From Pseudomonas fluorescens (GTDB taxonomy: Bacteria > Pseudomonadota > Gammaproteobacteria > Pseudomonadales > Pseudomonadaceae), in NCBI RefSeq assembly GCF_000967965.1, contig NZ_LACC01000008.1, forward strand, positions 1 through 64,000: a stretch of 64,000 nucleotides of DNA. The letters are read 5' to 3'. Numbering within the stretch: the first letter of the stretch is position 1; each line of letters starts with the position of its first letter. Made by a program: the position numbers and the translations under genes. Under the pieces are notes generated by a model, which had not been told where the DNA came from, did not search any database, and saw only the letters and a list, made by a program, of their open reading frames with translations. Below, piece by piece: positions 35,709 through 45,268 of the stretch.

Positions 35709-36172
35709 ACAGCACAAATCACGACGTTTCGCCTCGTTTCCAGATCGGAGACACCGCCCCCGTGCGCCGTGTCGGGCCGATCACCCGAACCGACATCGTT
35801 CGCTACGCCGGCGCCGGTGGTGACTTCAATCCCATCCACCACGACGAGACCTTTGCCCACCGCGCCGGCTACCGCAGCGTATTCGGCCATGGCCTGCTGA
35901 CGGCTGGCATCCTCTCGGCCTACGCGACTTCCTGGCTGGGCCTGGCGGCGCTGCGCAGGTACTCGGTGCGCTACGTCTCCCAGGTCTGGCCAGGCGACAC
36001 CCTGATCCTCAGCGGCCGGGTTACCGCCATCGACCCCGAAGGCCCCGACTGCATGCAGGTGAACTGTGAACTGCTGGTGCAGCGCGAAGCAGCCAACGGT
36101 CAGCGCCAGGACGTCCTGACGGCAATCGCCGTCGCCACCTACGACACCCCCGGAGGAAGCCTGCATGAATGA
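35705..36172 (+). CDS. MaoC-like enoyl-CoA hydratase subunit
   Basis: A 155-residue hot-dog protein with the catalytic hydratase-2 signature YAGAGGDFNPIHHDETFA (Asp and His of the dyad) at about residues 36-53, then GHGLLTAG. It overlaps the previous gene by ATGA and the next by 8 bp. With the MaoC-N protein it likely hydrates an alpha,beta-unsaturated steroid-side-chain CoA ester, giving a tertiary beta-hydroxyacyl-CoA for the aldolase. Confidence 0.88.
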   Translation: MNSTNHDVSPRFQIGDTAPVRRVGPITRTDIVRYAGAGGDFNPIHHDETFAHRAGYRSVFGHGLLTAGILSAYATSWLGLAALRRYSVRYVSQVWPGDTLILSGRVTAIDPEGPDCMQVNCELLVQREAANGQRQDVLTAIAVATYDTPGGSLHE

Positions 36173-36545
36173 TGTCCGTGAACCGGCGCCGTACCAGCGC
36201 TATCTCGAAGGCCTGGCACGGGGTGCCCTGGCTTATCAGCACTGCCACGACTGCGATCAGGCGGTCTTCTACCTGCGCCCCTGCTGCCCTCATTGCGGCT
36301 CGGTGGAACTGGACCTGCGCGACAGCCAAGGGCTGGGCACGCTCTATTCGTCCAGCGTGGTCTACGACAAGGAACACAACTACAACCTCGTGCTGGTGGA
36401 CCTCGACGAAGGCTTCCGCATGATGAGCACTGTTGCCGGTTGCGATGCACCGCCCATCGGCGCCCGGGTCCGGGCGCGGGTGGAACGCCTCGATGGCCAG
36501 GAGCCGCGCGTGGTGTTCGACCTCAACGAAGGAGAACGACCATGA
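36165..36545 (+). CDS. DUF35 OB-fold/Zn-ribbon protein
   Basis: A 126-residue DUF35 protein. The zinc ribbon is complete (CHDCDQAVFYLRPCCPHCG, two C-x2-C pairs, residues 27-45), followed by the OB fold. DUF35 proteins or domains associate with thiolase-fold enzymes; in actinobacteria the DUF35 domain at the end of ChsH2 binds the aldolase Ltp2. Here it is a separate gene between hydratase and thiolase genes, overlapping both by a few bases, so it probably activates the adjacent thiolase-fold aldolase. Confidence 0.86.
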   Translation: MNDVREPAPYQRYLEGLARGALAYQHCHDCDQAVFYLRPCCPHCGSVELDLRDSQGLGTLYSSSVVYDKEHNYNLVLVDLDEGFRMMSTVAGCDAPPIGARVRARVERLDGQEPRVVFDLNEGERP

Positions 36546-37714
36546 CTCACCATGATCTGCGCGGCGCTGCCGCTATCGTCGGGGTCGCCGAATCAGACCT
36601 GGGTGACGTCGGGCCACAGCGCTACCCCATCGAACTGGCCGCCCAGGCGGCGGTTCGCGCGTTGAATGACGCGGGCCTGCGCACCCGGGACGTCGATGGC
36701 CTGTTCGGCTGTGTCGCCGGCCGTTTCATGTCGAACCTGGACCTGGGTGAATACCTGGGTATCCGCCCCCGTTACAGCGATAGCGGCAATATCGGCGGCA
36801 GCTCGTTCCTGTCCTACCTGTTCCACGCGGCGGCGGCCCTCAAGGCCGGGCTCTGCGACACGGCGTTGATCGTCTATGGCAGTACCCCGCGCGCGGATGC
36901 CCAACGTCGGCAGCCGCTGAGCGGGCCACTGGAGATGCCGAGCTACGAAGCCCCCTACAAGCCGCGCCACCCGGTGTCCGGCTACGCCCTGGCCACCGCC
37001 CGGCACATGCATCAGTACGGCACGACCCGCGAGCAGTTGGCCGCGGTGGCCGTCGCCGCGCGCGCCTGGGCGCAACTCAACCCCGTCGCATTCTGCCATG
37101 ACAAAGGGCCGCTCGGTATTACCGACGTGCTGGACAGCAAAATGGTCTGCAGCCCACTCAGCATCCGCGATTGCTGCCTGGTCACCGATGGCGGCGGTGC
37201 CCTGGTGGTTACCCGTGCCGATCGCGCACGTGACCTGCCAAGGCCGCCGGTCTACCTGCTCGGCGCGGGCGAAGCGCACTCGCACCGCAGCATTTCCCAG
37301 ATGCCTGATCTGACCACCACCTGTGCAGTCGAGTCCTCTGCCAGAGCCTACGCCATGGCCGGGGTCAGACCGGCGGACATCGGCGTGCTACAGCTCTACG
37401 ACGCCTTCACCATCAACACCATCATGTTCCTGGAGGACTTGGGCTTCTGCGCCAAGGGCGAAGGCGGTGCCTTCGTCGCCGATGGCCGCATCGCCCCGGG
37501 AGGCGTACTGCCGGTCAACACCAACGGCGGCGGCCTGTCCTACTGCCATCCGGGCATGTACGGCATCTTCGCCCTCATCGAAGCCACGCGGCAGTTGCGC
37601 GGTGAGGCCGGAGCACGGCAGCAGGCCGGCGTGGAGCTGGCGCTGGCCCACGGCAACGGCGGTCAGTTCTCCAGCCAGGTCACCGCCATCCTCGGCACGG
37701 GAGCAGCGTTATGA
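36542..37714 (+). CDS. Thiolase-fold steroid side-chain aldolase (Ltp2/Sal-like)
   Basis: A 390-residue thiolase-superfamily protein of the SCP-x/lipid-transfer-protein branch. It lacks the standard N-terminal nucleophilic Cys motif of thiolases; the equivalent stretch reads SGNIGGSSFLSYLF. The C-terminal motifs are kept: LQLYDAFTINTIMFLE and NTNGGGLSYCHPGMYG. This pattern, with a DUF35 partner and MaoC hydratases, matches the retro-aldolases (Ltp2, Sal) that release propionyl- or acetyl-CoA from 17-hydroxy steroid side chains. ATG 36542 overlaps the DUF35 stop. Confidence 0.84.
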   Translation: MTHHDLRGAAAIVGVAESDLGDVGPQRYPIELAAQAAVRALNDAGLRTRDVDGLFGCVAGRFMSNLDLGEYLGIRPRYSDSGNIGGSSFLSYLFHAAAALKAGLCDTALIVYGSTPRADAQRRQPLSGPLEMPSYEAPYKPRHPVSGYALATARHMHQYGTTREQLAAVAVAARAWAQLNPVAFCHDKGPLGITDVLDSKMVCSPLSIRDCCLVTDGGGALVVTRADRARDLPRPPVYLLGAGEAHSHRSISQMPDLTTTCAVESSARAYAMAGVRPADIGVLQLYDAFTINTIMFLEDLGFCAKGEGGAFVADGRIAPGGVLPVNTNGGGLSYCHPGMYGIFALIEATRQLRGEAGARQQAGVELALAHGNGGQFSSQVTAILGTGAAL

Positions 37715-38478
37715 GCACTGTCTTGCGCGAACGCCAGGGCGCGGTGCTGCTGGTGACACTCAACCGCCCTGAGGCGTTGAACGCGTTCAATGCCGAGCTG
37801 CACCGCGAGCTCAGCGATGCCTGGCACGAGGCCGGTGATTCACAGATTCGCGCGGTGGTGCTGACCGGTTCCGGACGCGGCTTCTGTGCGGGTGCCGACC
37901 TCAACGCGCCACCCGCCTCCGGGGCACTGGGTCATAGCACGCTGCGCCACGCACTGAATGCGAACACCCTGGCAATGGCCGCGCTGGACAAGCCTGTCAT
38001 CGCCGCCGTCAACGGCGCCGCAGCGGGTGCCGGACTCTCGCTGGCTTGCGCCGCCGATATCCGGATCGCGTCCAGCGGCGCCAAGTTCGTACCGGCGTTC
38101 GTCGACATAGGGCTGGTCCCGGATGCCGGTGGCAGCTGGTTCATCACCCGGCTGCTGGGTTACGCCCGGGCCTTTTCCTGGCTGGCCAGCAATCGCCGGC
38201 TGGGCGCCGAAGAGGCCCGCGAGTGGGGCCTGGTGAGCGAGGTGCTGGCCCCGGAACGGCTGCTGGGACACGCGTTGGAGATGGCCGAGCAACTGGCCAC
38301 CAAGCCCGGACTCGCAGTTGGGCTGACCAAGCGCCTCCTGGCCCAGGCCGCACGCAACAGCCTGGCTGAGCAACTGGAGGCCGAAGTCACGCTGCAGAAC
38401 CTTGCAGTCCTTGATCCCGATCGGGCGCGAGCCCGCGCGGCGATGCTGGAAAAGCTCGGGCGCCGCTCAATCCCATAG
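37711..38478 (+). CDS. Enoyl-CoA hydratase/isomerase
   Basis: A 255-residue crotonase. Oxyanion-hole segments are visible: GRGFCAGADLNAPP at about residues 53-66 and NGAAAGAGLSLACAAD near 99-114. The catalytic region DIGLVPDAGGSWFITRLLG shows one of the two expected acidic positions replaced (VPD rather than two Glu), so it may be an isomerase or have altered chemistry. It overlaps the thiolase stop by ATGA. A beta-oxidation role on a steroid-derived CoA ester is inferred. Confidence 0.85.
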   Translation: MSTVLRERQGAVLLVTLNRPEALNAFNAELHRELSDAWHEAGDSQIRAVVLTGSGRGFCAGADLNAPPASGALGHSTLRHALNANTLAMAALDKPVIAAVNGAAAGAGLSLACAADIRIASSGAKFVPAFVDIGLVPDAGGSWFITRLLGYARAFSWLASNRRLGAEEAREWGLVSEVLAPERLLGHALEMAEQLATKPGLAVGLTKRLLAQAARNSLAEQLEAEVTLQNLAVLDPDRARARAAMLEKLGRRSIP

Positions 38479-38500
38479 ACAACAAAAACGGAGTTTCCCC

Positions 38501-39310
38501 ATGACCGATTACGGACGTTTTAACAGTATCCTCGCCGAACTCCGGGACCATGTCCTGGTGCTGACCCTCAATCGCCCCGAACGCCTCAACGCCGTAGGAG
38601 CCGATATGCATGAAGGCCTCGAAGCCATCCTTGCCGACCTGCGCCACGACACCAGCGTCCGGGCCGTGGTGCTGCAGGGTGCAGGACGGGCCTTCTGTGT
38701 CGGTGGCGACGTCAAGGCGTTTGCCGAGACGCCGGCCATCGAGCAGACCCCATGCGAAACCATGGCCCTGGTCACCCGCGGCGCCGGGAACCTGATCGAG
38801 CGCTTCCTCGATGTGCCACAGCCGATTATCGCCGCGGTGCAGGGCTACGCCATGGGGCTGGGGGCGACACTGGCCTTGCTCTGCGATGTGGTGCTTATCG
38901 CCGACGACGCCCAGATCGCCGACACCCATGTGCCCATGGGCCTGGTCGCAGGCGATGGTGGCGCGCTGGCCTGGCCCCTGGGCATGCCCCTCGGTGCCGC
39001 CAAGTACTACCTGATGACCGGCGAGCGACTCAGTGGCAGCGAAGCCGCCCGGCTGGGTCTGGCCTTACGGGCCATGCCGGCCACGGAGCTGCATGATCAG
39101 GCGCTGCAGATGGCGGAGCGCATGGCCGCCCTCCCTCCTCTCGCGCTGCAGGGCACCAAGCGCGCGCTGAACCAGATCCTGCGCCAGCGCAGCCAGTTGG
39201 TGACCGACTTCGGGCTGCAGCTGGAAGCGGCGACCTTCCTCAGCGCAGATCACAAGGAAGCCTCCAGCGCCTTCGCGCAAAAGCGCCAGCCGGTCTTTCA
39301 TGGGCGCTGA
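38501..39310 (+). CDS. Enoyl-CoA hydratase/isomerase, second copy
   Basis: A 269-residue crotonase with GRAFCVGGDVKAFAET and QGYAMGLGATLALLCD oxyanion segments and DTHVPMGLVAGDGGALAWPL in the catalytic region. It differs substantially from the preceding paralogue. ATG 38501 was chosen because GGAG precedes it; the in-frame extension into the upstream gene is unlikely. Its end overlaps the MFS gene by 11 bp. Confidence 0.86.
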   Translation: MTDYGRFNSILAELRDHVLVLTLNRPERLNAVGADMHEGLEAILADLRHDTSVRAVVLQGAGRAFCVGGDVKAFAETPAIEQTPCETMALVTRGAGNLIERFLDVPQPIIAAVQGYAMGLGATLALLCDVVLIADDAQIADTHVPMGLVAGDGGALAWPLGMPLGAAKYYLMTGERLSGSEAARLGLALRAMPATELHDQALQMAERMAALPPLALQGTKRALNQILRQRSQLVTDFGLQLEAATFLSADHKEASSAFAQKRQPVFHGR

Positions 39311-40526
39311 GCACAGCATGTCCAGAGGCGCTGGAGACACCGGCTGGCTCGGCGGCATTTCCACGGAAGTGCGCTGCCTGTGCGTTATCAGCTTTATCTC
39401 CGCCGTGGGCTTCGGCATCCAGTCACCGGCCATTCCGCTGTTCGGCCAGGCGCTAGGGGTGGGCAGCAGCATGATCGGCATGATCATTGCGGCCTTCCCC
39501 TTCGCCCGCCTGCTGATGGCTTGGCCAGGCGGCAGGCTGGTCAATCGCTGGGGCGAGTACCGGTTGCTGTGCGGCGGTCTTGGGCTCCTGGCGCTGGGCA
39601 GCGTTGCCGCCGGCTTTTCCACTTCCGCCGAGCAGCTGCTGGCATGGCGCGGTCTGTGCGGAATGGGCTCGATCCTTTACAGCGTATCGGCCATGAGCCT
39701 CATGCTGCGCACCACCGCCCCCAGCCACCGGGGGCGGGCGGCGGGGCTGTTCATGGGTGCCTATTACGTCGGGACGGTCGCCGGTCCCGCCATCGGCAGC
39801 CTGTTCGTGGACATGTCTGTGCGCCTGCCGTTCTTCCTCTACGGAGCCGGAACGGGAACGGCGGCCCTGGTCGCGGCACTGCTGCTGCGCCACCTGCGCC
39901 ACGGTCACAGCGCGGCGAGCGACTCCGGACAAGCGGCGGTCAGCTTTGGCCAGGCGCTACGCCTGGCCTCTTACCGATCCGCGATCGCCAGCAATTTCGC
40001 GATCGGCTTTGCCGTTTACGGGGTCAGGGTTTCCGTCCTGCCGCTGTTCCTGCTGACGGTGCTCAACCAGCCGGCGAAATGGATCGGCATCGGTCTGACT
40101 GTCGGTGCTCTGACCCAGACACTGCTACTGCCCAAGGCTGGCCGATGGGTGGACACCTGGGGCCGCAAGCCAAGCCTGATGGTGGGCATGTCCCTGGTAC
40201 TGAGCAGTTTCCTGCTCATCCAGGGCGGGCAATCGCTGGCAACCTACCTGGGCGGGCTCGCACTGATGGGGCTCGGAACCGCCTTCTGCACCACTGCCGC
40301 AGCCGCAGTCGCCGGTGACGCCGCCGATGGCCGTGGGGGTACGGTGATAGCCGGCTACCAGATGGCCGCCGACCTCGGCATGGTCATCGGCCCCATTCTC
40401 ATCGGGGTGCTCGCCGAGCGGCACTCCTACGCCCTCGCTCTCGGCTGCACCGCCGCTCTGCTGGCACTGGCCGCCTTGACGACACTGGCCATCCCCCACG
40501 ACAAGAACCTGGGGAGCACCCCATGA
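39300..40526 (+). CDS. MFS transporter
   Basis: A 408-residue major-facilitator protein with 12 predicted helices, for example CLCVISFISAVGFGIQSPAIPL (TM1) and a GGRLVNRWGEYRLL signature in the loop between helices 2 and 3. A central loop (RHLRHGHSAASDSGQ) divides the halves. Overlap with the upstream hydratase gene puts it in the steroid beta-oxidation operon. It could take up a steroid acid or export a degradation product. ATG 39318 is an alternative start. Confidence 0.86.
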   Translation: MGAEHSMSRGAGDTGWLGGISTEVRCLCVISFISAVGFGIQSPAIPLFGQALGVGSSMIGMIIAAFPFARLLMAWPGGRLVNRWGEYRLLCGGLGLLALGSVAAGFSTSAEQLLAWRGLCGMGSILYSVSAMSLMLRTTAPSHRGRAAGLFMGAYYVGTVAGPAIGSLFVDMSVRLPFFLYGAGTGTAALVAALLLRHLRHGHSAASDSGQAAVSFGQALRLASYRSAIASNFAIGFAVYGVRVSVLPLFLLTVLNQPAKWIGIGLTVGALTQTLLLPKAGRWVDTWGRKPSLMVGMSLVLSSFLLIQGGQSLATYLGGLALMGLGTAFCTTAAAAVAGDAADGRGGTVIAGYQMAADLGMVIGPILIGVLAERHSYALALGCTAALLALAALTTLAIPHDKNLGSTP

Positions 40527-40702
40527 GCGAGCGCAGCCAATCGGCCTTGATCCGCGCCAACCTGCAGTTCTCCCGTGAGTTGCGAAGAGGTGGCGGCCGG
40601 GTTGTGGGAAGCCTCGGTGCATCTGACCAGGGTGGAGTTCCAACCGCTTACGCAAACCACATCCGCCATAAACCAGCAGGCAATCGCCTGAGCAAGGAGT
40701 AG
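40523..40702 (+). pseudogene. 59-codon ORF, possibly a frameshifted remnant
   Basis: An ATG overlapping the MFS stop (ATGA) opens a 59-codon frame. It begins plausibly (MSERSQSALIRANLQFSRE) but becomes Gly/Arg-rich. The +1 frame from about 40580 reads as much more protein-like (CEEVAAGLWEASVHLTRVEF and on to a stop at about 40690). This suggests one small gene broken by an indel or sequencing error. I do not recognise the protein. It sits directly before the ketosteroid isomerase gene. Confidence 0.4.
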
Positions 40703-40704
40703 AC

Positions 40705-41106
40705 ATGCCAACGGAAATCCAAATGAAAAGCGCCCTTCAGGCCTACATCGACGCCTTCAACCGCAATGACCTGGAAGCCATCACCGCCCTCTACCACGAC
40801 GACGCAACGGTGGAAGACCCGTACGGCTCGTCGCCGCGCGAGGGCAAGACGCAAATCGTCGAGTTCTACCGCAGCGCCATGGCCAACGGTGCCACCCTGC
40901 AGCTCTGCGCACCGGTCCGCGCCTCTCACGGCGATGCTGGCGCAATGGCTTTCGATGCCGTGGTGAAGCTACCCCAGGGCGAAGCGCGGGTGCGGGTCAT
41001 CGATGTGATGACCTTCGACGAAGCCGGGCTCATCACCTCCATGCGCGCCTATTTCGGCCCAGGCGACATCGAGATCAAGGCCCCCTCCGACAGCCGCAAC
41101 GACTAG
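40705..41106 (+). CDS. ksi: Delta5-3-ketosteroid isomerase
   Basis: A 133-residue NTF2-fold isomerase that shifts the C5-C6 double bond of 3-oxo-Delta5-steroids to C4-C5. The active site is intact: Tyr14 (LQAYIDAF), Asp38 (DATVEDPYG) and Asp100 (VRVIDVMTF), matching Tyr14/Asp38/Asp99 of the classical enzyme. Length is typical. AAGGAG lies 8 bases before ATG. The gene closes the plus-strand steroid run, and its stop overlaps by 4 bp that of the convergent LigB-like gene. Confidence 0.92.
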   Translation: MPTEIQMKSALQAYIDAFNRNDLEAITALYHDDATVEDPYGSSPREGKTQIVEFYRSAMANGATLQLCAPVRASHGDAGAMAFDAVVKLPQGEARVRVIDVMTFDEAGLITSMRAYFGPGDIEIKAPSDSRND

Positions 41107-41900
41107 CCAAAGCGATAAGCCGAGACCGCGACGAGGCCCCCCAGCCGCTCGGCGTAAACGCGCCGCGCGGGCTGGTCACCTGCTGCAGCGCAAGCCACCA
41201 GCAACGGAAGCAAGTGTTCCTCGCGCGGATGGGCGAAACGCGCCTGCGGTGCCTCGACCCAATGGCACAGGCGTTGACTGCGTTCCTCCGGCGTCCCCAT
41301 CAGCGTATCGAGCAACCAGTCATCGAATGCCTGCGCCCGCGCAGCCAGGTCCTCTGCAGATGCACGGATATTGTGGAAAGACATGCCGCTGCCCACGATC
41401 AACACCCCCTCCTCTCGCAAACCCGCCAGCGCCGCCCCGGCAGTCTGGTGCGCTGCCGGGTCCAGATCGCTGCGCAGTGACAGCTGCAGCATCGGGATAT
41501 CCGCCTGCGGATAGATCAGTTTGAACGGGATGAACGCACCGTGATCCAGTCCACGTGTGTCGTCGAGCGTTGCCGGTAGCCCTGCGCCGCGCAAGCGTTC
41601 GCACACATCCCTGGCCAGCCAGGGTGCGCCGGCGACCGGGTATTGCAGTCGATAGGTGTGCGCCGGGAATCCGCTGTAGTCGTAGATCAGGTCAGGGGCC
41701 GGACTGGACGTCAGCGTGAAGCGCTCTGCCTCCCAGTGAGCGGAAACGACCAGGATGGCCTTCGGCCGTTCCGGCAGGCTCGACGCCAGGCCCTGCAGCC
41801 ATGCCCCCAGTGAATGCCACATCTCGGCCGGGCCGAAGTCCCAGCGCATGAAGAAGCAGGGACCCGCCCCATGAGGAATGAACAGACTCGGAAGGCTCAT
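41103..41900 (-). CDS. LigB-family extradiol dioxygenase (4,5-DOPA dioxygenase-like)
   Basis: A 265-residue type-II extradiol dioxygenase of the YgiD/DOPA-dioxygenase group. Metal and catalytic His positions are visible in FIPHGAGPCF, VVSAHWEA and GLDHGAFIP, with a further SGMSFHNI. It is unrelated to HsaC. ATG 41900 (MSLPSLFIPHG) matches the family start. It is the only minus-strand gene between ksi and hsaE. Its substrate is unknown; a catechol formed by side reactions of the steroid pathway is possible. Confidence 0.85.
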   Translation of the reverse strand: MSLPSLFIPHGAGPCFFMRWDFGPAEMWHSLGAWLQGLASSLPERPKAILVVSAHWEAERFTLTSSPAPDLIYDYSGFPAHTYRLQYPVAGAPWLARDVCERLRGAGLPATLDDTRGLDHGAFIPFKLIYPQADIPMLQLSLRSDLDPAAHQTAGAALAGLREEGVLIVGSGMSFHNIRASAEDLAARAQAFDDWLLDTLMGTPEERSQRLCHWVEAPQARFAHPREEHLLPLLVACAAAGDQPARRVYAERLGGLVAVSAYRFG

Positions 41901-42171
41901 TGAAGATGCAACCTCAGGAACAGGATTGATGACGCTGCTGGCAGAGAGAGCGCCAGGCTCAGGACGCACGCCAGTAACGGGTTGGTTGGCCACCTGTAAT
42001 TTGTCGCCAGTGTGCGGTCTTCTCAACCCCGGACGCCTCGTCCAGATTGATTACCACGACTCCGTAGTAATGCAGTGATGCAGAAAGAGTGCTGAAACTA
42101 CTGCATGCGGGTGAGGGCACGCGCCGACACATCCGGCATGATTTGGACAAGCCCGACAAGAGGACAGTCCA

Positions 42172-42999
42172 ATGCCCCCCGTAATCGAACCCACCTCCAG
42201 TGCCTCGCAGGAAAAAACGCGACTGCGCCAGCGACTTGCCGAACGTCTCTACAGGGCGCTACGCAATGGCGAGACGATCGAGCCGCTGACCACCACCGAT
42301 TCGCTGGATATCGAAGATGCGTACCACATCTCACTGGCCATTCTGGAACAGCGTAAAGCCGACGGCGAGCAGGTCATCGGCAAGAAAATCGGAGTGACGA
42401 GCAAAGCCGTGCAGGAAATGCTCGGCGTCCACCAACCGGACTTCGGCTTCCTCACCGACCGCATGCATTTCGATAACGATGCCTGCGTCAGCCTTAGCCA
42501 GGCCAACCTCATCCAGCCCCGTGCAGAAGGTGAAATCGCCTTCATCCTCAAGCACGACCTGATGGGCCCCGGCGTCACCCTGGGGGATGTGCTGCAAGCC
42601 ACTGACTCGGTCATGGCCTGCTTTGAGATCGTCGATTCGCGCATCTGCGACTGGAAGATATCCATACAGGACACCATTGCCGACAACGCCTCCTGCGGTG
42701 TCTTCGTCCTGGGTAGCCCGCGCGTCTCCCCTGCCGGCCTCGACCTCGCCAATGTCCGCCTGGATATGAAGCGCAACGGAGAGCCACACTCCAGTGGGCT
42801 TGGCTCGGCCGTGCAAGGGCACCCAGCCGAGGCCGTGGCCTGGCTGGCCAATACCTTGGGTACCTTCGGCATGCCCCTGCTCGCTGGCGAAATCATCCTG
42901 TCGGGATCGCTGGTTCCCCTGGTACCCGTAAAAGCTGGCGACCACTTCGAGCTGACCATTACGGGTATCGGTTGCGCCTCGATTCGCTTCACCGACTGA
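42172..42999 (+). CDS. hsaE: 2-hydroxypentadienoate hydratase-type enzyme
   Basis: A 275-residue protein of the MhpD/HsaE hydratase family, which adds water to the 2-hydroxyhexa-2,4-dienoate released by HsaD. Family blocks: [26 protein letters not shown] [15 protein letters not shown] with the metal-binding Glu pair, [13 protein letters not shown] and a C-terminal [24 protein letters not shown]-type ribosome site before ATG. It begins the hsaE-hsaG-hsaF run and is divergent from the LigB-like gene; the 271-bp gap carries their promoters. Confidence 0.88.
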   Translation: MPPVIEPTSSASQEKTRLRQRLAERLYRALRNGETIEPLTTTDSLDIEDAYHISLAILEQRKADGEQVIGKKIGVTSKAVQEMLGVHQPDFGFLTDRMHFDNDACVSLSQANLIQPRAEGEIAFILKHDLMGPGVTLGDVLQATDSVMACFEIVDSRICDWKISIQDTIADNASCGVFVLGSPRVSPAGLDLANVRLDMKRNGEPHSSGLGSAVQGHPAEAVAWLANTLGTFGMPLLAGEIILSGSLVPLVPVKAGDHFELTITGIGCASIRFTD

Positions 43000-43031
43000 C
43001 TCTGCCCTCCCTAGATGCGAGAGAACTGGCC

Positions 43032-43919
43032 ATGACACGCAAAATCAGATGCGCCCTGATCGGACCCGGCAACATCGGTACCGACCTGCTCTACAAACTG
43101 CAACGCAGCAAAGTGCTGGAGCCGGTCTGGATGGTCGGGATCGACCCCGAATCCGACGGTTTGAAGCGCGCCCGGGAAATGGGCCTGAACGTCACCTGCG
43201 AAGGCGTCGATGGGCTCCTGCCCCACGTCAAGGCCGACGACATCCGGATCGCCTTTGACGCGACCTCCGCCTACGTACATGCCGAGAACTCGCGCAAGCT
43301 CAATGAACTGGGCGTGCTGATGATCGACCTCACGCCTGCGGCCATCGGCCCGTACTGCGTGCCACCGGTAAACCTGGCCGATCACTTGGGCAAGCAGGTG
43401 CTGAACGTCAACATGGTGACCTGCGGGGGACAAGCGACCATTCCCATGGTCCACGCGGTGTCACGTGTGCAGCCCGTTGCCTATGGCGAGATCGTGGCGA
43501 CGGTGTCGTCGCGTTCGGTCGGCCCCGGCACCCGCAAGAATATCGACGAGTTCACCCGCACCACTGCCGGCGCGGTGGTCAAGGTCGGTGGAGCCAGGGA
43601 AGGCAAGGCGATCATCGTGATCAACCCGGCCGAACCTGCGCTGATCATGCGCGACACCATTCACTGCCTGACCGAAAGCGAACCGGATCGCGAGGCTATC
43701 ACCCAATCGGTGCACGCAATGATCAAGGAAGTACAGAAGTATGTGCCCGGCTACACGTTGAAAAACGGACCGGTATTCGATGGCAATCGCGTGTCGATTT
43801 TCATGGAGGTGGAGGGCCTGGGCGACTACCTGCCCAAGTACGCCGGCAATCTGGACATCATGACCGCGGCCGCCGCCCGTACCGCGGAAATGTTTGCCGA
43901 AGACATGCTGAACGCCTAA
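43032..43919 (+). CDS. hsaG: Acylating aldehyde dehydrogenase (propanal/acetaldehyde)
   Basis: A 295-residue CoA-acylating aldehyde dehydrogenase that works in complex with HsaF, converting the aldolase-derived propanal (or acetaldehyde) to the acyl-CoA. It has the NAD motif [14 protein letters not shown], the catalytic Cys in [15 protein letters not shown] and [18 protein letters not shown] 43032 was chosen: family N-terminus ([13 protein letters not shown]), with GAGAG upstream. It is 22 bp before hsaF. Confidence 0.9.
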   Translation: MTRKIRCALIGPGNIGTDLLYKLQRSKVLEPVWMVGIDPESDGLKRAREMGLNVTCEGVDGLLPHVKADDIRIAFDATSAYVHAENSRKLNELGVLMIDLTPAAIGPYCVPPVNLADHLGKQVLNVNMVTCGGQATIPMVHAVSRVQPVAYGEIVATVSSRSVGPGTRKNIDEFTRTTAGAVVKVGGAREGKAIIVINPAEPALIMRDTIHCLTESEPDREAITQSVHAMIKEVQKYVPGYTLKNGPVFDGNRVSIFMEVEGLGDYLPKYAGNLDIMTAAAARTAEMFAEDMLNA

Positions 43920-43941
43920 CCACTCTCGAATGGAAATTGCC

Positions 43942-44976
43942 ATGACCTCTTTACGCGGCAAGCAAATCAAACTGCACGACATGTCATTGCGCGACGGCAT
44001 GCACCCAAAGCGCCACCAGATCACCCTGCAGGAGATGGTGGATGTGGCCACCGGCCTGGACGCAGCCGGTGTTCAACTGATCGAAGTCACCCACGGCGAT
44101 GGCCTGGGCGGCGCCTCCGTCAATTACGGCTTTGCGGCACACAGCGACGAGGAGTACCTGCGGGCGGTCATCGCGCAAATGAAACAGGCCAAGGTATCGG
44201 CCCTGCTGCTGCCCGGTATCGGCACCGTCGATCACCTGCAGATGGCACATGACTGCGGCGTACACACCATTCGCGTGGCAACCCATTGCACCGAGGCCGA
44301 CGTTTCCGAGCAGCACATCCAGTACGGCCGCAAGTTGGACATGGATACGGTCGGTTTCCTGATGATGGCACACATGCTCGACGCCGACGGCTTGGTGAAA
44401 CAGGCCAAATTGATGGAAAGTTATGGCGCCAACTGTCTCTACATCACGGACTCGGCCGGGTACATGCTGCCCGAAGACGTTCGCGTACGCATCGACGCGG
44501 TTCGCCAGGCGCTGAAACCGGAAACCGAACTGGGCTTCCACGGCCACCACAACCTCGGCATGGGCATAGCCAACTCGCTGGCAGCCATTGAAGCCGGTGC
44601 CAATCGCATCGACGGCTCCGCCGCCGGCCTAGGTGCCGGTGCCGGCAACACGCCGCTGGAAGTCTTCAATGCGGTCTGCGATCGCTTGGGCATCATTACG
44701 GGCGTGGACGTGTTCAAGCTCGCTGATGTCGCCGAAGAGAAGGTGTTCCCGATGATGGAGCACATCGTCCGGGTCGACCGTGACTCGCTGATGCTAGGGT
44801 ACGCTGGCGTCTACTCCTCGTTCCTGCTGTTCGCCAAACGTGCCGCAAAGAAGTACGGCGTGCCCTCCCACGAGATCCTGTTGGAACTGGGCCGACGCAA
44901 GACTGTCGGCGGCCAGGAGGACATGATCGAGGACCTGGCACTGGACATGGCGCGTGAACGCGCAATCAGCCACTGA
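43942..44976 (+). CDS. hsaF: 4-hydroxy-2-oxovalerate/oxohexanoate aldolase
   Basis: A 344-residue Mn2+-dependent class-II aldolase. Motifs: [11 protein letters not shown] with substrate Arg and metal Asp, [14 protein letters not shown] with two metal His, and [19 protein letters not shown]. It splits 4-hydroxy-2-oxohexanoate into pyruvate and propanal, which passes to HsaG. ATG 43942 has GGAAA nearby; ATG 43930 is possible and adds four residues. It is followed by a clear terminator. Confidence 0.9.
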   Translation: MTSLRGKQIKLHDMSLRDGMHPKRHQITLQEMVDVATGLDAAGVQLIEVTHGDGLGGASVNYGFAAHSDEEYLRAVIAQMKQAKVSALLLPGIGTVDHLQMAHDCGVHTIRVATHCTEADVSEQHIQYGRKLDMDTVGFLMMAHMLDADGLVKQAKLMESYGANCLYITDSAGYMLPEDVRVRIDAVRQALKPETELGFHGHHNLGMGIANSLAAIEAGANRIDGSAAGLGAGAGNTPLEVFNAVCDRLGIITGVDVFKLADVAEEKVFPMMEHIVRVDRDSLMLGYAGVYSSFLLFAKRAAKKYGVPSHEILLELGRRKTVGGQEDMIEDLALDMARERAISH

Positions 44977-45013
44977 CGCTGTCAGGTCCCGACATCAGAC
45001 ATCGTTTACCCCT

Positions 45014-45036
45014 GCCCCCTTACGGGGGCTTTTTTT
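45014..45036 (+). terminator. Rho-independent terminator after hsaF
   Basis: GCCCCC (45014-45019), loop TTAC, GGGGGC (45024-45029) and seven T residues. It ends the hsaE-hsaG-hsaF transcript, so the reductase gene at 45269 must have its own promoter in the following 230 bp. Confidence 0.92.
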
Positions 45037-45268
45037 CCCATGAAATCAATGTCCAGCGCACACGAAATCGCGCAGATCAGGTCCATTTCAATCGACATCC
45101 AGCCTGAGCCACAAAAGTCTCGTCCATGCCCGCTTTCCTTGGCCCTCACGCAGTTTTGAAATCACCTCGATATCAACAAACATCGTCCGTTCTGACCATG
45201 CTGGAAAGTGCTGCACGTTAGACAATTCAAGCCACAGATACGGCTCCCAGTACCAGAGGAAAACGGGC

